The translations under genes and the position numbers were made by a program. Shown here piece by piece: positions 1 through 5,711 of a stretch of DNA of 5,904 nucleotides. The notes under the pieces are model-generated. The model ran no database searches. It worked only from the letters and a program-made list of their open reading frames with translations, and had not been told where the DNA came from. Numbering within the stretch: position 1 is the stretch's first letter; each line of letters starts with the position of its first letter. Origin of the DNA: Chloroflexota bacterium (GTDB lineage: Bacteria > Chloroflexota > Limnocylindria > Limnocylindrales > CSP1-4); assembly GCA_021777365.1 (NCBI GenBank), contig JAJYDP010000338.1, positions 1 to 5,904 of the forward strand. The letters are read 5' to 3'.

Positions 1-627
1 GTGTGGCCCGCGCCACTGGACGTCGTGCGCCGGTTGGTCGAGGTCTCCGAGCGGCAGGGAGCATCGCTCGGCGCGTTCGCGGTGCTCGTCGGCGGCAGCG
101 CGATGGCGGCCCACGGCATCCGCGCCGGCTCCCGGGACGTCGACCTCTATGCGCCTGCCGTGGCGGAGGCGGCGGTGGCGCAGGTGGAGGCCGAGTACCG
201 CGCTCGGTACGGGCCCGAGTTCCGGCTCGACGTGACCACGGTGGAGAACGTGTGGGGCCTCGTCATGATCCGCGACATCGCAGAGGCACCGCTCGTCGCG
301 GAGATCGAGACCGCGACGGGGCGCCGGTTCGCGGTGCGAGCGCTCGCGGTCGAGGATCTGTTCGTCCTCAAGGTCGCCTCCGGTCGACGGCGCGACGCCG
401 ACGACCTGCCGCTCCTTGCGCCGCACACCAACGCCGACGCGATCGTCGCCCGGTTCAACGCGCTCGTCCCGGGCATCGGGGACCGGGCGGCCCTCCCGGG
501 GATCGCCGATGCACTCGTGGCCAGCCTCGTCTCGATCTGCGGCAGCTCGGCGGCACGCGTCATCGACGGGCTGGCACTCAGCGAGGGCCTGAAGGACGAT
601 CTTCGGGAGGCTCATCATGCGGCGTGA
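1..627 (+). CDS. Nucleotidyltransferase-fold protein (AbiEii/DUF6036-like), possibly 5'-incomplete
   Basis: The 208-residue reading has the signature of the polymerase-beta-type nucleotidyltransferase superfamily. There is a glycine/serine turn (VGGSAMAAHG, residues 30-39), then R45-D46-V47-D48-L49, giving the two metal-binding Asp of the D-x-D motif. D77 (FRLDV) is a candidate third acidic residue. A K124...R129-xx-D132...D135-L cluster resembles the K-x(n)-R-x-D-x-x-D-L pattern of AbiEii-like and related small NTases. Such proteins transfer a nucleotide to protein or RNA, and several act as toxins or antitoxins. The substrate here is unknown. The GTG at base 1 is the window edge, so no ribosome site is visible and the true start may lie upstream; any later Met would delete the G-G-S motif. 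It overlaps the next gene by 11 bp, so the two are probably co-translated. Family membership is fairly sure, function is not. Confidence 0.83.
   Translation: MWPAPLDVVRRLVEVSERQGASLGAFAVLVGGSAMAAHGIRAGSRDVDLYAPAVAEAAVAQVEAEYRARYGPEFRLDVTTVENVWGLVMIRDIAEAPLVAEIETATGRRFAVRALAVEDLFVLKVASGRRRDADDLPLLAPHTNADAIVARFNALVPGIGDRAALPGIADALVASLVSICGSSAARVIDGLALSEGLKDDLREAHHAA
605..610 (+). promoter_or_regulatory. Shine-Dalgarno for the small basic protein
   Basis: GGGAGG lies 6 nt before the ATG at 617, inside the 3' end of the nucleotidyltransferase gene. It favours the start at 617 over the in-frame ATG at 653, which has no comparable site, and it supports translational coupling of the two genes. Confidence 0.7.
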
Positions 628-1018
628 GGTGGGCACGCGCCGTGAGACGAGCATGCGGCGCCAGGCGGTCGAGCGGGCCATCGGCGACGAGGAGCGGACG
701 CTGGCCGAGGCGATCGCGCTCCTGCGCGAGCGCGCCCCCTGGGACCACTGGCCGACGCACGTCCGCCGAGCACTCGAGGTCGCCCTGGACGAGCCGACGA
801 CGGCCGGGACACTCGGGACGTCCGCGTGGCAGGCTCGTGTCCTGCGCCGCCATCTCTTCGGGCCCGACACGTGGAGCTCTCCGTTTCCCATTCCGGCGCG
901 GCCGAGATGGATCGAGACGCGCCGCGCGGAGCGGCTGCGCGCCGATCTTCCTGCCCTGGTGCCGTTGCGCGCCGGCCGCTACCTGGTCAACCAGGAAGGC
1001 GACGCCCAGCGCCGCTGA
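617..1018 (+). CDS. Small basic protein of unknown function, coupled to the NTase gene
   Basis: I do not recognise this 133-residue protein. It starts with ATG inside the last codons of the preceding gene (11-bp overlap) and has a good GGGAGG site. It is rich in Arg, with an Arg-rich N-terminus (MRREVGTRRET), then a probably helical acidic/alanine segment (about residues 18-40, DEERTLAEAIALLRERAP). The C-terminal half is rich in W, P and R (SSPFPIPARPRW). There is no membrane segment or signal peptide. A short R-V-L-R-R-H stretch superficially resembles the R-x4-6-H motif of HEPN nucleases, the usual partners of small MNT nucleotidyltransferases, but the rest does not look like a HEPN helical bundle. 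The gene order suggests that it binds or regulates the NTase, perhaps as a toxin-antitoxin-like pair; this is inference from context only. Its TGA directly abuts the stop of the convergent sigma gene. Confidence 0.7.
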   Translation: MRREVGTRRETSMRRQAVERAIGDEERTLAEAIALLRERAPWDHWPTHVRRALEVALDEPTTAGTLGTSAWQARVLRRHLFGPDTWSSPFPIPARPRWIETRRAERLRADLPALVPLRAGRYLVNQEGDAQRR

Positions 1019-1858
1019 TCAGGCGGACCGGATGGCGCGGGTCGGGCGGACCGATGCCGGGGCGGCCGCGGTTGCCGATGCCGGGGCCACCACCGGTGCC
1101 GTGGTCACGGGCGCGGCCACCGCGATCTCCTCGGCCGCCGGCAGTTCGTCGATCACCGGGATCGCTCGGCCGATCGAGCGCTCGGAAGGCCGTCCCCCAT
1201 CGGCCGTGCGCTCGTCGTCGCGGGCGCCCGGGCCCGTCCCGGTCGGCTCGATCGGCTCTCCGCCGCGTCGCATGAGCGGCATCAGCACGTCGCGCAGCTG
1301 GCGGGTGCCGCGGAGCAGGTGGCTCTTGTACGTGTTGAGCGGCACGTCCATCGCCTGCGCCGCATCGGCGTAGTCCAGGCCCGACACGAAGCGCAGCACC
1401 ACCGCCACCCGCTGCCTGTACGGGAGCGCGGCGATGGCGTCGGTCAGGGCCCGGCGCAGCTCGGCAGCCTCGGCCGCGGCGTGGGGGTCGTGCCGGTCGC
1501 CGTCCGCGGTGCCGAAGAGCGCGGAGAGGGCCATCGGCGGATCGGTCTCGGTCAGCTGGTCGAGCGATGCGACGCGCGTGTTCGAGCGCTTCTCGGCCGC
1601 CTTTCCCGCGAGGCGCACGCAGATGGTGGTCATCCAGGGAGCGAGCGACGGCCGCGGCGTGAAACGCTCCATGGACCGGAACGCAGCCAGGAACGTCTCC
1701 TGGACCACGTCCTCGGCCGTCTCGCGGCTGTTGGTCAGGCGGAACGCGAGGTTGAGCAGGCGCTGCCGGTGCTGGCGAACCAGCTCGGCGTACGCTGCCT
1801 CCGATCCCTCCTTGCAGCGCCGGACGAGCTCCTGCTCGCTCCAGACACTCTCTGTCAC
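1019..1858 (-). CDS. ECF-type RNA polymerase sigma factor with a long C-terminal tail
   Basis: The 279-residue protein is an extracytoplasmic-function sigma-70 family factor that would direct RNA polymerase to a specific promoter set. Sigma region 2 covers about residues 10-85 (ELVRRCKEG..., with the hallmark DVVQETF at 50-56 and PWMTTI at 74-79). Region 4 covers about 134-193 (LPYRQRVAVVLRF, then a helix-turn-helix ending NTYKSHLLRGTRQLR). No 1.1 or 3 domain is present, as expected for ECFs. Residues about 194-279 form an extra tail rich in Pro, Ala, Thr and Arg that ordinary ECFs of about 170-200 residues lack. I chose the GTG at 1858 because GGAGG precedes it by 4 nt. An in-frame ATG at 1993 would add 45 residues that look non-conserved and has no evident ribosome site. 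No anti-sigma gene lies next to it: downstream is a convergent gene and upstream about 1 kb is empty. Confidence 0.93.
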   Translation of the reverse strand: MTESVWSEQELVRRCKEGSEAAYAELVRQHRQRLLNLAFRLTNSRETAEDVVQETFLAAFRSMERFTPRPSLAPWMTTICVRLAGKAAEKRSNTRVASLDQLTETDPPMALSALFGTADGDRHDPHAAAEAAELRRALTDAIAALPYRQRVAVVLRFVSGLDYADAAQAMDVPLNTYKSHLLRGTRQLRDVLMPLMRRGGEPIEPTGTGPGARDDERTADGGRPSERSIGRAIPVIDELPAAEEIAVAAPVTTAPVVAPASATAAAPASVRPTRAIRSA

Positions 1859-1862
1859 GCGT

Positions 1863-1867
1863 CCTCC
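1863..1867 (-). promoter_or_regulatory. Shine-Dalgarno setting the GTG start of the sigma factor
   Basis: GGAGG on the minus strand is followed by ACGC and then GTG at 1858. It is the only good ribosome site near the 5' end of this reading frame and decides the start over the ATGs at 1918 and 1993. Confidence 0.7.
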
Positions 1868-1941
1868 ACGCGGCCCGACACTCGATCCGATGAACCCTGA
1901 GGACCGACCGGCGGGCATGAGCAGGCTGGCCGACGCGTGTG

Positions 1942-1963
1942 TCGGCGCGTCATGACGCGCTGA
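1942..1963. promoter_or_regulatory. Near-perfect palindrome upstream of the sigma gene, candidate operator
   Basis: GCGCGTCATGACGCGC at 1945-1960 is a perfect 16-bp palindrome. It extends outward to 1942-1963 with a single non-matching pair (1944/1961). It lies about 85-105 bp before the sigma factor's GTG, where a dimeric repressor or activator could bind. Related GACGCG/CGCGTC half-motifs occur nearby at 1932-1937 and 1946-1951, and ACGCGT at 1933-1938 and 1857-1862. The sequence shows the symmetry; the regulatory role is inference. Confidence 0.45.
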
Positions 1964-2222
1964 GTCTGCCATACCAGGGCCCCGGTTGACCACCCTCTCC
2001 GATCGACGCGGCCCTCCCTGACGAAGTTCCCATTGCCCGTTCTCTTCCCGTTCCGACGCCGCCGCCCCCTGCGACGTGACGCCGCTCCCCGGGGGACAGG
2101 CGTGGCTGTGGCTCAGCGGCCGCCGCTACCCGGGAACGGGCGTGGCCCGCCCCCAGATCCCGCCGCCAGGGCGCTGATACTGTCCGCGGTCCGACTGAAG
2201 CCGATCTGAAAACGGGCGGGTG

Positions 2223-2246
2223 CCTCGGCTGGCAACCGAGCCGAGG
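2223..2246. other. Isolated hairpin, 8-bp stem
   Basis: CCTCGGCT (2223-2230) and AGCCGAGG (2239-2246) are exact inverted repeats around an 8-nt loop. On the minus strand a TTTT run follows about a dozen bases later (complement of 2211-2214), so it could act as a weak terminator for leftward transcription. No gene upstream of it on that strand needs one, so its role is unclear. Confidence 0.4.
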
Positions 2247-2334
2247 GATGGTGGGGTGCCGCGCGGTGTCGGGCCGGGTGCGGCGTGGGTTGGTGCTCTG
2301 CAGGGGCGGCGAGGGCTGCTGCTCGCCGGCACGC

Positions 2335-2406
2335 ACGCACGCTTGCGGTCGCGAGCGCGCGCGGGTTCGCGCTCCCGAGCGCACGCGGGCTTGCGGTCCC
2401 GAGCGC
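2335..2406. repeat. Tandem repeat, three 24-bp units
   Basis: Three adjacent 24-bp units (2335-2358, 2359-2382, 2383-2406) each end in GAGCGC. Units one and three agree at 21 of 24 bases, and two and three at 20 of 24; the shared core in unit three is TTGCGGTCCCGAGCGC. A more decayed fourth copy may follow (2407-2430). A GGCACGCACGC motif occurs on both sides (from 2329 and from 2427). The period is a multiple of 3, but no credible reading frame contains it. Confidence 0.7.
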
Positions 2407-2459
2407 CTGCCCCGCCCATGCTCCCGGGCACGCACGCGGACCCGTCTCCGGGCGCGGCG

Positions 2460-2485
2460 TTGACCAATGTTCGCCCAGTGAACGC
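2460..2485 (+). repeat. HR repeat copy A (left arm of pair 1)
   Basis: The copy begins TTGACCAATGTTCGCC and continues CAGTGAACGC; similarity to the other copies runs about 8 bp further, to 2493. Bases 10-15 and 19-24 of the repeat can form a 6-bp hairpin (GTTCGC with GTGAAC, one G-T pair) with a 3-nt loop. It faces copy B, 160 bp away. Confidence 0.75.
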
Positions 2486-2645
2486 GGGGCGACCGCCGAG
2501 GTCATCGGCGGAGCCCGGAGCGGCCGATTGGGTGGGCAGCGGGCGCGGTTCTGGCTCGGCGCGAGCGTGGATTCGGCATGCTGAGGACAGCGCAGCGTGC
2601 GAGACGATGGCGATACGCGAAGCTGGAGCGCATTTCGATCGTCCG

Positions 2646-2671
2646 GCGTTCACCCGGCGAGCGTTGGTCAG
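2646..2671 (-). repeat. HR repeat copy B (right arm of pair 1, inverted)
   Basis: Read on the minus strand it begins CTGACCAACGCTCGCC and continues GGGTGAACGC. It matches copies A and C at most positions, and similarity extends to about 2638. The hairpin has one C-A mismatch in this copy, so it is the weakest of the four. Together with A it bounds a 212-bp unit. Confidence 0.75.
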
Positions 2672-2720
2672 AACCGGAGGCCACGAACCGGGAGGCCGAG
2701 GCAGGAGGCCACGGCCTGAG

Positions 2721-2789
2721 AGGCCCGCGCCGGCCTGATCCTCACCCTGGGCCTGGCCTGGAAGACCCGCGCCCGCCTGATCCTGTCCC
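2721..2789. repeat. Imperfect direct duplication, 42-bp period
   Basis: The 27-bp segments at 2721-2747 and 2763-2789 differ at 4 positions. Both contain a CCTGATCCT core preceded by a CCCGCGCC-type run. They lie just right of HR pair 1 and upstream of the hydrolase promoter region. There is no sign that they are translated. Confidence 0.55.
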
Positions 2790-2851
2790 GAGGCGCCGCC
2801 TCGTACCGGATCGCGTGGCGGCCCACCGCCCACTCGTGGTCCCTGGCGCGG

Positions 2852-2881
2852 TCGACAACCGGCACGGATCCGACCTACCCT
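2852..2881 (+). promoter_or_regulatory. Possible sigma-70-type promoter for the hydrolase gene
   Basis: TCGACA (2852-2857) matches the -35 consensus at 5 of 6 positions. After an 18-bp spacer, TACCCT (2876-2881) is a weak -10. Transcription would begin near 2888, giving a leader of about 22 nt. The -10 is poor, so this is only a candidate. Confidence 0.25.
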
Positions 2882-2909
2882 TGTCCGCGTCCCCACCGCG
2901 GAGCCGTCC

Positions 2910-4208
2910 ATGACCCCACGCCCCCTGATGCCTCGTCCCCTGACCCCACGCACGCGCCTCGCCGTCATCGCCGCCGCCGTCGTCGGCATCGCCGTCCTCG
3001 TCGGCGCGGTGGTGCTCGTCGCAACTGCCCCCTCGCCGTCACCGTCGCCGGCCGTCCCGTCCGCCAGCGCCCCGGTCGCCATCGTGTCGCCGTCGATCAC
3101 CCCGACCGTGCCTTCCGCGCCGGGGTCACCCGGGATCAGCCCCGGCCCACCCGTGCCCCCGGTCCCACCGCCTCCGCCGGCCACGTGCGCGCCGTTCGAC
3201 CCGCAGTGCAGTCGCCTGCCGATCAGCGGGGCCACGGCGGCGTTCACGTCGCAGCTCTCATGCGGCACCCTGGGGCCGTGCACGCTCGACCTGGACGTGT
3301 ACTACCCGCGCGCGACCAGCGCCACGCCCGCGCCATCCGCCAGCGGGCCGGCACGGAGCGGACCGTGGCCGGTCCTGGTCGCGGTCCCCGGCGGACCGGA
3401 GGCACCCGGGATCCGTCACGGCCTGGGGGACTTCGCCTCCCTCCTGTCCAGCCAGGGCGCGGTGGTCTTCGTGGCCGACTACCGTGAGGGCGCGCAGTTC
3501 GGCGGCACGTTCCCGCTGCCGTACGAGGACATCGGCTGCGCGATCCGGTACGCACGGGCGCACGCGGCGCAGTACGGCGGCGACCCGTCGAAGGTGACGC
3601 TGGTGGCCCACTCGCTGGGCGGGTTTTTCGCTTCGACCGAGGCGCTCTCGTCGGATCCCTTCACGCCGGCTCCCGGTGCGTGCGTGACGACATCCGGCTC
3701 CACCAAGCCGGACGCGTTCATCGGGATCGCGGGCATCTACTCGCAGAGCGGGATCACGCCGGGCTTCCTGGACGCGTTCTTCGGGGGACCGGAGCCGAGC
3801 GCCGCGGCAGGCGCACCGGGAAACGCCGCATCACCGGTGCCGGGGGGATCGGCCGGGGCGACGGGCGCCGCAGGTGGCAACACCGCGGGCGGGGGCACCG
3901 CAGGTGGCAACACCGCGGGCGGGACCGCCGCCGGCCTCGCGTCCGACTGGGCCGCGGGCAACCCCTTCGCGCTCGTGCAGGCCCGCAGCAATCCTGGCCT
4001 GGTGGTGCACCTGATCCAGGGCGCCAACGACATGAACGTCCGGCCGATCGAGGCGCAGACGTTCGAGCAGGCGCTCCAGGCGGCCAGCTACAACGCCACG
4101 CTGACGATGATTCCCGACGCGGACCACAACAGCGTGCTGCAGAACCCCGAGACGATCCAGGCGATCATGCAAACGGTGCTCGCGCTGGGGGGACAGGCGG
4201 GCGGTTGA
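2910..4208 (+). CDS. Membrane-anchored or secreted alpha/beta hydrolase (esterase/lipase-like)
   Basis: The 432-residue protein starts with a basic N-terminus (R4, R9, R14, R16) and one hydrophobic segment (about 17-40) without a lipobox. This is a signal anchor or an uncleaved signal peptide placing the enzyme outside the cytoplasm. A Ser/Pro/Val-rich linker (about 41-90) follows, then four Cys within about 93-125 that may form disulfides. The catalytic domain has an oxyanion-loop-like P160-G-G, the D190-Y-R motif typical of carboxylesterase/acetyl-esterase relatives, and a nucleophile elbow A-H-S235-L-G-G. Asp374 (GANDMN) and His406 (DADHN) complete a plausible Ser-Asp-His triad. It probably hydrolyses an ester, substrate unknown. 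A Gly/Ala/Thr/Asn-rich insert of about 50 residues (about 292-342) lies between the elbow and the Asp strand. The ATG at 2910 has GGAG 6 nt before it; the ATG at 2928 has none. It seems monocistronic. Confidence 0.9.
   Translation: MTPRPLMPRPLTPRTRLAVIAAAVVGIAVLVGAVVLVATAPSPSPSPAVPSASAPVAIVSPSITPTVPSAPGSPGISPGPPVPPVPPPPPATCAPFDPQCSRLPISGATAAFTSQLSCGTLGPCTLDLDVYYPRATSATPAPSASGPARSGPWPVLVAVPGGPEAPGIRHGLGDFASLLSSQGAVVFVADYREGAQFGGTFPLPYEDIGCAIRYARAHAAQYGGDPSKVTLVAHSLGGFFASTEALSSDPFTPAPGACVTTSGSTKPDAFIGIAGIYSQSGITPGFLDAFFGGPEPSAAAGAPGNAASPVPGGSAGATGAAGGNTAGGGTAGGNTAGGTAAGLASDWAAGNPFALVQARSNPGLVVHLIQGANDMNVRPIEAQTFEQALQAASYNATLTMIPDADHNSVLQNPETIQAIMQTVLALGGQAGG
3871..3923 (+). repeat. In-gene direct duplication in the hydrolase low-complexity insert
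   Basis: An identical 23-bp segment occurs at 3871-3893 and 3901-3923 (period 30 bp, so in frame). It encodes two rounds of an A-G-G-N-T-A-G-G peptide. The in-frame period means slippage could lengthen or shorten the insert by 10 residues without breaking the gene. Confidence 0.85.
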
Positions 4209-4263
4209 CAGCCGAGGGGACACAGGCGACCGGGACAGGCGTTGTCCGCGCCGTGCATCCGGG

Positions 4264-4371
4264 CAGGAGCCGGCGGCCCGGGTAGCGGCCGGCGGCCTGG
4301 CCAGTGGCCGGCGGCCCGGGCAGTGGCCGGCGGCCCCGCCAGTGGCCGGCGGCCCCGCCAGTGGCCGGCGG
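4264..4371. repeat. 19-bp tandem array between convergent genes
   Basis: Nearly six units with a 19-bp period begin at 4264, 4283, 4302, 4321, 4340 and 4359 (the last partial, 13 bp). The two units at 4321-4339 and 4340-4358 are identical (CAGTGGCCGGCGGCCCCGC), and divergence grows towards the left. A 19-bp period is not a multiple of 3, so the array is not coding. It fills most of the gap between the stop codons of the hydrolase (+, 4208) and the reductase (-, 4390). Each unit has GGCCGG/CGGCC runs that can pair within and between units, so transcripts from either side would meet strong stems. No T-run terminator is seen. Confidence 0.85.
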
Positions 4372-4389
4372 GTCAAGGCCTCGCTGTCC

Positions 4390-5139
4390 CTACATCATCA
4401 CCAGGCCGCCGTCGACGCCGACGACCTGGCCGGTGACGTACGCGGCCTCGTCCGAGCACAGGAAGGCGACCACGTCGGCCACCTCATCGGCGGTGCCGAA
4501 CCGGCCCATCGGCGTGGAGGAGCGGATCCCCTGCTGGATCGACTCCGGCAGGACCTGGGTCATCTCGGTGAGGACGAAGCCGGGTGCCACGGCATTGCAG
4601 GTGATCCCGCGCGTGGCGACCTCGCGTGCGGTGGCCTTGGTGAGCCCGATCAGCCCGGCCTTGGCGGCCGAGTAGTTGGCCTGTCCCGCGTTCCCGGCCT
4701 GGCCGGCCACGCTGCTGATGTTCACGATGCGCCCGCGGCGGGCGCGAAGCATGGGCCGCAGGACGGCCCGGGTGGCGTAGAAGGCGCCCGACAGGTTCGT
4801 CTGCAGCACCTCCTGCCAGGCCTGGTCGGTCATCCGCATCAGCAGGTCGTCGCGCGTGATGCCGGCGCTGTTCACCAGGATGTCGACCCGCCCGAACGAC
4901 TCGAGCGCGGCCGCGACCAGCGCGTTGGCAGCCGCGGGATCGGTGACGTCGCCGCGGTGGGCCACGGCGTGCCGGCCGAGCGACTCGACCATGGCGGCAG
5001 TCTCGCGGGCAGCCGCCTCGTTGCCGCGGAAGCTGAATGCGACGTCCGCACCCTGGGTGGCGAGCCGGGCCGCGATGGCGCGGCCGATGCCGCGGGAGCC
5101 GCCGGTCACGATGGCCGACTTGCCGGAGAGATCGATCAC
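4390..5139 (-). CDS. fabG: 3-oxoacyl-[acyl-carrier-protein] reductase (FabG-type SDR)
   Basis: The 249-residue short-chain dehydrogenase/reductase matches the usual FabG length of about 245. FabG uses NADPH to reduce 3-oxoacyl-ACP to 3-hydroxyacyl-ACP in the cytoplasmic type II fatty-acid elongation cycle. The sequence shows the dinucleotide motif T12-G-G-S-R-G-I-G19, the D64-V pair, N90-S-A-G (the NAG motif, with Ser inserted), N115, and the catalytic set S143, Y156 (YSAAK) and K160, with AGQAN before the Tyr as in known FabGs. The C-terminus (GQVVGVDGGLVMM) is also FabG-like. I place the start at the GTG at 5139 because GAGGTGA lies 4 nt upstream and the N-terminus (VIDLSGKSAIVTGG) is then of normal length; the open frame continues upstream but is not protein-like. 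No acpP, fabD or fabF is adjacent. A related SDR such as a PhaB-type acetoacetyl-CoA reductase cannot be fully excluded. Confidence 0.95.
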   Translation of the reverse strand: MIDLSGKSAIVTGGSRGIGRAIAARLATQGADVAFSFRGNEAAARETAAMVESLGRHAVAHRGDVTDPAAANALVAAALESFGRVDILVNSAGITRDDLLMRMTDQAWQEVLQTNLSGAFYATRAVLRPMLRARRGRIVNISSVAGQAGNAGQANYSAAKAGLIGLTKATAREVATRGITCNAVAPGFVLTEMTQVLPESIQQGIRSSTPMGRFGTADEVADVVAFLCSDEAAYVTGQVVGVDGGLVMM

Positions 5140-5143
5140 GATG

Positions 5144-5150
5144 TCACCTC
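5144..5150 (-). promoter_or_regulatory. Shine-Dalgarno setting the GTG start of fabG
   Basis: GAGGTGA on the minus strand is a long match to the anti-Shine-Dalgarno end of 16S rRNA and lies 4 nt before the GTG at 5139. It rules out longer upstream starts. A second GTG inside this motif is out of frame. Confidence 0.75.
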
Positions 5151-5546
5151 GCCTGGGACGCTGAGCGGGGCGCTGGGCAGACCTGAGGATTGTGCCGGAT
5201 TGTGGAGGCGGCGGCACGGAACGGGCAGGTCGGCCGGCGGGATGACGAGCATGGAGCCCCGGCTCACGCACGGATCGCCGCCCACGCCGACCGCGCACGA
5301 CAGCGAAGCCGAGCCGTCGTCCGGCAGACAGGTCGCATCGCGCGCGTAAGGCTCGCGTGGCGTGCATTGGAGGCGAAACGCCGGGTGGCCGCCGCTTACG
5401 CTCGGGTGGCGCGCGGCGGGGCTGCGCCAGGGAACACCCGCGCCAACAGCGTCCGGCGACTGTCCGTCCGCGCCGTCGGGTGTGCGACGGGCTGTGTTGC
5501 GCGGCGGGCGAGGCGCTGTTCGCCCGCGACCACCGGGCCCGCCAAG

Positions 5547-5572
5547 TTGACCAACGCTCGCCTGGTGAGCGC
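5547..5572 (+). repeat. HR repeat copy C (left arm of pair 2)
   Basis: The copy reads TTGACCAACGCTCGCC, then TGGTGAGCGC. Its hairpin arms GCTCGC/GTGAGC pair fully, with one G-T. Relative to copy A, the second stem pair changes from T-A to C-G, a compensating double change. Similarity extends to about 5580. Confidence 0.78.
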
Positions 5573-5711
5573 GAGACGGCTGTCGGCGCCGCTGCGGCGG
5601 GCGGCATCCTGCCGCAGCTGAGCCAGCCGTGCGTCATCGAGCACGAGACTGGGCTCGAGGAAGGCAGCATAGGTGTGGTTCAACCCGCGCTCGGCCCGCC
5701 CTGCCCGCCTG

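Larger units (their letters stand above)
1859..2909. other. Gene-poor, repeat-rich intergenic region between divergent sigma and hydrolase genes
   Basis: About 1050 bp lie between the divergently oriented sigma gene (-) and hydrolase gene (+). Open frames exist on both strands, but they are low-complexity Arg/Pro/Ala/Gly translations without domains or convincing starts, as expected by chance at this GC content. The region contains a palindrome (1942-1963), a hairpin (2223-2246), a 24-bp tandem repeat (2335-2406), an inverted pair of the HR repeat (2460-2671), a 42-bp-period duplication (2721-2789) and a possible promoter (2852-2881). I see no tRNA or transposase. Confidence 0.7.

Noticed and set aside
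617..1018. HEPN toxin partner of an MNT antitoxin
   Set aside because: Only a short R-x4-H match supports it; the protein is Pro/Arg-rich and not clearly an all-helical HEPN bundle.
1859..1993. Longer sigma factor starting at ATG 1993
   Set aside because: There is no ribosome site at 1993 or 1918, the added residues look non-conserved, and GGAGG sits directly before the GTG at 1858.
2460..2671. Integron attC site
   Set aside because: The GACCAAC/GTTGGTC ends come within one base of the RYYYAAC/GTTRRRY core, but copy A has AAT instead of the essential AAC, the units (191-212 bp) exceed the usual attC length, and no cassette series or integrase is present.
2126..3283. Long minus-strand frame (385 codons) across the spacer and into the hydrolase
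   Set aside because: It overlaps the well-supported hydrolase start, runs through the tandem and HR repeats, and its translation is low-complexity Gly/Ala/Arg/Pro without motifs. Such frames are common by chance at this GC content.
4264..4371. CRISPR array
   Set aside because: The 19-bp units are directly abutting with no spacers, and no cas gene is present.
4342..5349. Plus-strand frame (335 codons) opposite fabG
   Set aside because: It is the antisense shadow of fabG; the fabG frame carries all SDR catalytic motifs.
5140..5670. N-terminal extension of fabG to an ATG at 5670
   Set aside because: The extra residues are Arg/Pro/Ser-rich noise, pass through HR copy C and have no ribosome site; the GTG at 5139 has GAGGTGA and gives normal FabG length.
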